34,327 nucleotides of DNA from a virus. Positions 31,111-34,327 of this stretch are shown here, piece by piece. Under the pieces are notes generated by a model that searched no databases, had not been told where the DNA came from, and saw only the letters and a program-made list of their open reading frames with translations. Made by a program: the position numbers and the translations under genes. Every line of letters starts with the position of its first letter. The stretch's first letter is position 1. The DNA lies in IMG/VR virus record IMGVR_UViG_3300042546_000360, positions 1 through 34,327 of that record. One strand, given 5' to 3'.

Positions 31111-31848
31111 ATGGCAGACGTAGATTTAAAACAACAGGATAAGGATATAAAAACATTGTCTACTGCTGAACTAGATCAGAAAGTTGCAAAGCAGGGCATG
31201 AAGTTTGAGTTTGCTGATTCTAAAAGAGCTGCAAAATCAATTCTAACACTAAAAAGATCAGACCTACCTAGAGGATATAAATCTAAGGTAGCCCAGGGTA
31301 TTTTAAACCGTATAGATAGTGCGTTAAGTAGAACCAAAGATAAGATAAAAATTTTTAACATTAAGAAAGCTCGAGCTCTTTGGGAGAAATTTTTTGACGC
31401 ATTTGCCGAAGAGAATCCAGAAAATGAAAAAAAAGCCGCACCAGAGGAAGAGGATAAGACTAAAGTAAAAGATTTAGGCGCCCAGGGAGCGGATACGACT
31501 TTAGAAGAGAGTGGATATCAGATTGTAAGAAATGATGCAGGAGATAGTGGAGTTATTGTCAGGCTGTTAAAGGACAATGAATTTTCTATCGGATATTTTA
31601 AGGAGGACCCATCAGAACTAGTTGCAGCAAAATTAAAAATAAACGGAAGAGAGTTGAAGAACCAAGTAATGACTCTCCATATAAGCGAATTTATTGAGGA
31701 AGAGGTAGAGCCTGTAGAAGAACCTACAACAAAACAAGCAGACAGGAATCCAGCCAAAACTCAAGAAAAGCCAAAACAAAAAGAACAGCCTAAAGAAAAA
31801 CCAAAAAGTGCACCCGCTAAACCAGATAAAGATGGCCAAGATAAGTGA
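31111..31848 (+). CDS. Hypothetical protein with Pro/Lys-rich tail
   Basis: A 245-residue protein of unknown function. The N-terminal about 90 residues are basic and helical (MKFEFADSKRAAKSILTLKRSDLPRGYKSKVAQGILNRIDSAL). A beta-rich stretch is at about 135-195 (ESGYQIVRNDAGDSGVIVRLLKDNEFSIGYFKE...VMTLHISEFIEEE). The tail after about 200 is low complexity and rich in Pro, Lys, Glu and Gln (KPKQKEQPKEKPKSAPAKPD), likely disordered. Its C-terminal codons overlap the next gene. Perhaps a virion or scaffold-type protein; not shown. Confidence 0.78.
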   Translation: MADVDLKQQDKDIKTLSTAELDQKVAKQGMKFEFADSKRAAKSILTLKRSDLPRGYKSKVAQGILNRIDSALSRTKDKIKIFNIKKARALWEKFFDAFAEENPENEKKAAPEEEDKTKVKDLGAQGADTTLEESGYQIVRNDAGDSGVIVRLLKDNEFSIGYFKEDPSELVAAKLKINGRELKNQVMTLHISEFIEEEVEPVEEPTTKQADRNPAKTQEKPKQKEQPKEKPKSAPAKPDKDGQDK

Positions 31849-32041
31849 TTATGAAGAAGCAGCGATAGATTTAGTCTTTGACATAACATCTAAAAATAAT
31901 TTCACTAATTGGTCAGATAAAGTGTCTAAACATGAAAAAATAGACATATCAGAGAAGATGTTAAAGTATTATGAAAAGAAAAATGATTTTGCTAAATGTA
32001 TTATAATTAAGAACGCTTTAAAACAAATTAAACATGTTTAG
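31832..32041 (+). CDS. Small hypothetical helical protein
   Basis: A 69-residue protein from ATG at 31832 (MAKISDYEEAAIDLVFDITSKNNFTNW), overlapping the previous stop by 17 nt. An upstream in-frame ATG at 31808 would add 8 residues but lies within the low-complexity tail of the previous gene. It has a helical layout and a lysine-rich end (KNALKQIKHV). Its stop overlaps the next ATG by 8 nt. No function recognised. Confidence 0.72.
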   Translation: MAKISDYEEAAIDLVFDITSKNNFTNWSDKVSKHEKIDISEKMLKYYEKKNDFAKCIIIKNALKQIKHV

Positions 32042-32447
32042 ATTAAAATGGATTCCATTATTGGATAAAGTTTACATGTATTTGATAGATCCTCATACAG
32101 GCTATCCATTGTCTGTAAAAGAATACCTACATTTCGAAGATGCAATAAATGATTTATCAAATACTTTATCTAACATTGTTCTTCCTGAAAATTGGATTAG
32201 CAAAGATGGTAAGCATGAGTATAAAATTGTAGTGCATGATAATGGATCAACGATTAAGGATTACGTAGAAGTATTTTATAATTTCTTAGGCATTCCTATT
32301 ACATCGGCAGAACAATTAGCTATCATCCTTAAAAATAATAAAAAAGTAGATTTTAAAAAAGTACAAGATTCCGAACTAATAAATGAATACTGCGAAGATT
32401 TAATAGCAGATAACATGAATTTTGAAGTACATATAACAAACATATAA
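32034..32447 (+). CDS. Hypothetical protein
   Basis: A 137-residue protein with a short hydrophobic/aromatic start (MFRLKWIPLLDKVYMYLIDPHTGYPLSVKEYLHFED), then a beta-rich middle (YKIVVHDNGSTIKDYVEVFYNFLG) and an acidic helical end. No membrane-length segment or catalytic motif is clear. The ATG overlaps the previous stop, and its own stop shares one base with the next ATG (TAATG), so translation of these genes is coupled. I do not recognise the family. Confidence 0.75.
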   Translation: MFRLKWIPLLDKVYMYLIDPHTGYPLSVKEYLHFEDAINDLSNTLSNIVLPENWISKDGKHEYKIVVHDNGSTIKDYVEVFYNFLGIPITSAEQLAIILKNNKKVDFKKVQDSELINEYCEDLIADNMNFEVHITNI

Positions 32448-32971
32448 TGAGCCTGTTTCAACGAAAGTCTTTTAATCCTAATGGGCGGCCTCAAATAAAT
32501 CTAAGCGAGTCCGAAATAAAATACGCAATAGAAAATACTAACTCTTCGGCACAAGCAGCTAGATTCCTTCGAGTTTCTCCATCTACCTTCAAAAAATACG
32601 CATCTATATACAAAAACCCTAATACCGGAGAGACCTGGTATGAAACTTCCAATAACAAGAGTGGAGTAGGCGTTTTTAGAACACCCAAGGCATCTGATTT
32701 CTTTTCTGATTTAAAAGAGGTGCTAGAGGGTAAGAGAATTTGTAAAAATAAAACTCACTTCAAAAAGAGGCTACTAATGTCTGGATTGGTCTCAAGTAAG
32801 TGTTGTCTATGCGGATTTCATGAAAAGAGATTATCAGACGAGTCAAGTCCCTTTCTTTTAGATCACATAGACGGAAATACAGATAATCAAAGAATAGAAA
32901 ATATAAGAGTGTTGTGCTATAACTGTTATTATGTAAATGTAGGAAATTTAATAGGACCCAAAAATTTTTAA
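32447..32971 (+). CDS. HNH endonuclease with N-terminal helix-turn-helix
   Basis: A 174-residue protein. The N-terminal part holds a helix-turn-helix-like segment (SSAQAARFLRVSPSTFKKYA, about 33-52), which would bind the target site. The HNH core follows: KCCLCGFHEKRL (about 119-130), FLLDHIDGNTDNQRIENIR (about 136-154) and VLCYNCYY (about 155-162). The four Cys form a structural zinc site. It looks like the phage HNH enzymes that sit alone between small genes. It could be a mobile endonuclease. The start overlaps the previous stop by one base (TAATG). Confidence 0.88.
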   Translation: MSLFQRKSFNPNGRPQINLSESEIKYAIENTNSSAQAARFLRVSPSTFKKYASIYKNPNTGETWYETSNNKSGVGVFRTPKASDFFSDLKEVLEGKRICKNKTHFKKRLLMSGLVSSKCCLCGFHEKRLSDESSPFLLDHIDGNTDNQRIENIRVLCYNCYYVNVGNLIGPKNF

Positions 32972-32973
32972 TT

Positions 32974-33204
32974 ATGATTTCACTAGAATGGAGCGAAAGT
33001 ATTTTATACAATTCCGCAGAAAATACAGAGGATTATAAAACCTATTACAATGAATATTTGTTTAATATTTATCTGAATAGGAAAAATGAATTTACTGGTA
33101 AAAGAGAGGAGCTAGAAAAATTTCTTATCTCTCATAAAATAAATCCTGATTTTTCCGAAGTTCAAGAAAGGATAAAAGAATATATAGAAAATTACACAAA
33201 GTAA
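32974..33204 (+). CDS. Small hypothetical protein
   Basis: A 76-residue helical, charged protein (SLEWSESILYNSAENTEDYKTYYNEYLFNIYLNRK, then EFTGKREELEKFLISHKINPDFSEVQERIKEYIENY). Rich in Glu, Lys and Tyr, with no recognised motif. It starts 2 nt after the HNH stop, and the next gene starts 1 nt after its own stop. Function unknown. Confidence 0.72.
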   Translation: MISLEWSESILYNSAENTEDYKTYYNEYLFNIYLNRKNEFTGKREELEKFLISHKINPDFSEVQERIKEYIENYTK

Positions 33205-33205
33205 T

Positions 33206-33400
33206 ATGACTGAACAAAAAGATTTAGATGCAATGTTTATAGAGCTAGGTAGGATAGAGTATGAATTGAAATACTACATTCAAATGGTAGAAAATCATAC
33301 TACGCTAAAAAATCAACTTGTCAACAATATTGATAAAGCTCTATATTCTGATTTACAAAAAGAAGAAAAAACAGAAAAAAATGAAACAGATTTGGGTTAA
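33206..33400 (+). CDS. Small hypothetical coiled-coil-like protein
   Basis: A 64-residue protein (MTEQKDLDAMFIELGRIEYELKYYIQMVENHTTLKNQLVNNIDKAL). Hydrophobic residues recur at heptad spacing, suggesting a helix or short coiled coil. The last 20 nt overlap the next gene. No function recognised. The overlap and spacing favour a real gene in a small-gene operon. Confidence 0.65.
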   Translation: MTEQKDLDAMFIELGRIEYELKYYIQMVENHTTLKNQLVNNIDKALYSDLQKEEKTEKNETDLG

Positions 33401-33584
33401 AAAACAGGATGTAGAAAAAGTAAATAACGACATCCTTGTAACAGAATGTAGGCTAGAGGCCGAGTTATCCATACTAGAATCAGGAGATTCACAATGGGTG
33501 TCTGTCTATGTAACCGATGAATATCTTACTAGACTAAAAGGAATGTTCACATTAACTGAAAACAAAAAAGTAATACTAGGGTAA
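33381..33584 (+). CDS. Small hypothetical protein
   Basis: A 67-residue protein from ATG at 33381 (MKQIWVKKQDVEKVNNDILVTECRLEAELSILESGDSQWVSVYVTDEYLTRLKGMF). The frame is open from 33318, but that stretch overlaps the 64-aa gene, so the later ATG with its A-rich leader is preferred. No motif seen; its only Cys is at about 24. The stop is 1 nt before the dioxygenase gene. Confidence 0.65.
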   Translation: MKQIWVKKQDVEKVNNDILVTECRLEAELSILESGDSQWVSVYVTDEYLTRLKGMFTLTENKKVILG

Positions 33585-33585
33585 T

Positions 33586-34173
33586 ATGGCAATAGGTTTC
33601 AAGCAATTTGTTCCAAACTTAACAAATTACTACACTTTCACTAACGGTTTCTCCGATTTGGAATTAGAAGCGGTCGAAAGATTAGCAGATAAAGTTCAAT
33701 CTCAAAATGCATCTGTCTTAGGATCTCCCGAAGACGTTAATGAATACCGGAGAAGTACTATCAAATGGCTACCAAATAACGAAGAGTACGCTTGGATATA
33801 TGAGAAATTATTCTATTACGCGGAAGAAGCCAATAATGCTATGTGGCAATTCAACATTGGAGACAACGCAGAAAATATCCAATACACGATATACAATAGC
33901 GAGGACGCAGGGATGTATGACTGGCATATAGACTGTGGCGGAACGCCTCCTGTATGCTTTAGGAAGATATCTATTACAGTTCAACTAACAGGACCGGATG
34001 AATATTCCGGAGGTGATTTAGTCTTGAAATACGGTAAACATGACACGATTATACCAAAAAATAAAGGACGGGTCGCTATCTTCCCATCCTTTATGCTACA
34101 TCGTGTTACTCCTGTCGAATCGGGTACTAGAAAATCTCTAGTTCTTTGGTTAGGAGGATTGCCTTACAGGTAA
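33586..34173 (+). CDS. 2-oxoglutarate/Fe(II)-dependent dioxygenase (prolyl hydroxylase-like)
   Basis: A 195-residue enzyme of the 2OG-Fe(II) oxygenase superfamily. The iron triad is visible: His and Asp in DWHIDCGG (HxD, about 112-115) and the distal His in MLHRVTPV (about 171-172). The 2-oxoglutarate-binding Arg/Lys is in GTRKSLVLW (about 181-189). The core SITVQLTGPDEYSGGDLVL and GRVAIFPSF gives the double-stranded helix strands. It would hydroxylate a protein or other substrate using O2; related oxygenases are common in marine phages, but the target is unknown. It meets the next gene tail to tail with no space. Confidence 0.9.
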   Translation: MAIGFKQFVPNLTNYYTFTNGFSDLELEAVERLADKVQSQNASVLGSPEDVNEYRRSTIKWLPNNEEYAWIYEKLFYYAEEANNAMWQFNIGDNAENIQYTIYNSEDAGMYDWHIDCGGTPPVCFRKISITVQLTGPDEYSGGDLVLKYGKHDTIIPKNKGRVAIFPSFMLHRVTPVESGTRKSLVLWLGGLPYR

Positions 34174-34327
34174 TTATTTGATTGTATAAATTATTTTATT
34201 TCCTATTTCATCTACAGCTTCTATTGTATTTATGGTAATTTTTAATGTACTTTGTAAATGGTTAACTATATAGCTACAAATGTCATGAGCATCAGAACCA
34301 TTTTTTACGAAAACACCATTCTCGTTA
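34174..34327 (-). CDS. 3' end of a minus-strand gene (partial)
   Basis: Reading the - strand, one frame is open from the window edge to a TAA at 34174-34176 and gives about 50 residues (...NGVFVKNGSDAHDICSYIVNHLQSTLKI, then TINTIEAVDEIGNKIIYTIK). It is the only likely - strand gene seen. The stop is directly adjacent to the + strand dioxygenase stop. The 5' part lies outside the window. The family is not recognised. A plausible real gene because the frame has no stop across the whole 154 nt. Confidence 0.6.
   Translation of the reverse strand, partial: NENGVFVKNGSDAHDICSYIVNHLQSTLKITINTIEAVDEIGNKIIYTIK

Overview
The window looks like part of a large, AT-rich tailed-phage (caudovirus) genome. 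Evidence: about 40 genes lie almost back to back on the + strand with 4-20 nt overlaps, there is a T4-like replication and recombination set, several HNH endonucleases are scattered through it, and there are no ribosomal, tRNA or housekeeping genes. Start codons are generally preceded by A/T-rich leaders such as AATTATG or TATAAAAAA rather than AGGAGG-like Shine-Dalgarno boxes, and a TAnnTTTG-type -7 box stands in front of one DNA polymerase gene. Both suggest a Bacteroidota host. That host assignment is inference; no host gene is present to confirm it.

Layout. (1) 1-580: tail end of an upstream gene and a small protein that may be structural. (2) 567-13970, replication and nucleotide metabolism: an unusual exonuclease-less family A polymerase-like protein, an unknown protein, a gp32-like single-strand binding protein, a RecA/UvsX recombinase, a 5'-3' exonuclease (FEN/RNase H type), a DnaB/gp41-type helicase, class I ribonucleotide reductase NrdB and NrdA, a clear intrinsic terminator, a small RIDDKL-family protein, an HNH endonuclease, a full-length family A DNA polymerase with proofreading domain, a zinc-ribbon protein and a RecB/Cas4-like PD-(D/E)XK nuclease. 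(3) 13989-29212: about 15 kb rich in glycosyltransferases. I count ten glycosyltransferase-like proteins (GT-B and GT-A folds; GT2, GT4, GT8 and exostosin-like types) plus two SAM-dependent methyltransferases, with an HNH homing endonuclease and a few unknown genes inserted. (4) 29227-34173: small phage proteins (a DUF5824-like protein, a basic protein, a membrane-anchored PAS protein, short unknowns), another HNH endonuclease and a 2-oxoglutarate/Fe(II) dioxygenase. (5) 34174-34327: the 3' end of a gene on the - strand, meeting the + strand genes tail to tail.

How it works together. Region 2 supplies most of a phage replisome and dNTP supply; primase, clamp and loader are not in the window. 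Region 3 looks like one transcription unit for building or attaching a methylated oligosaccharide. No flippase, polymerase or transporter is visible, so cytoplasmic decoration of phage virion proteins, or of phage DNA, seems more likely than remodelling of the host surface. That is inference.

Most interesting points: the second, catalytically odd polA-like protein; the glycosyltransferase and methyltransferase locus; a 20-bp leader repeated on both sides of the small-gene plus HNH cassette between nrdA and polA; unusual active-site residues in both ribonucleotide reductase subunits; a zinc-finger-glycosyltransferase fusion; a candidate structured RNA at about 20374-20441; and a membrane-anchored PAS protein.
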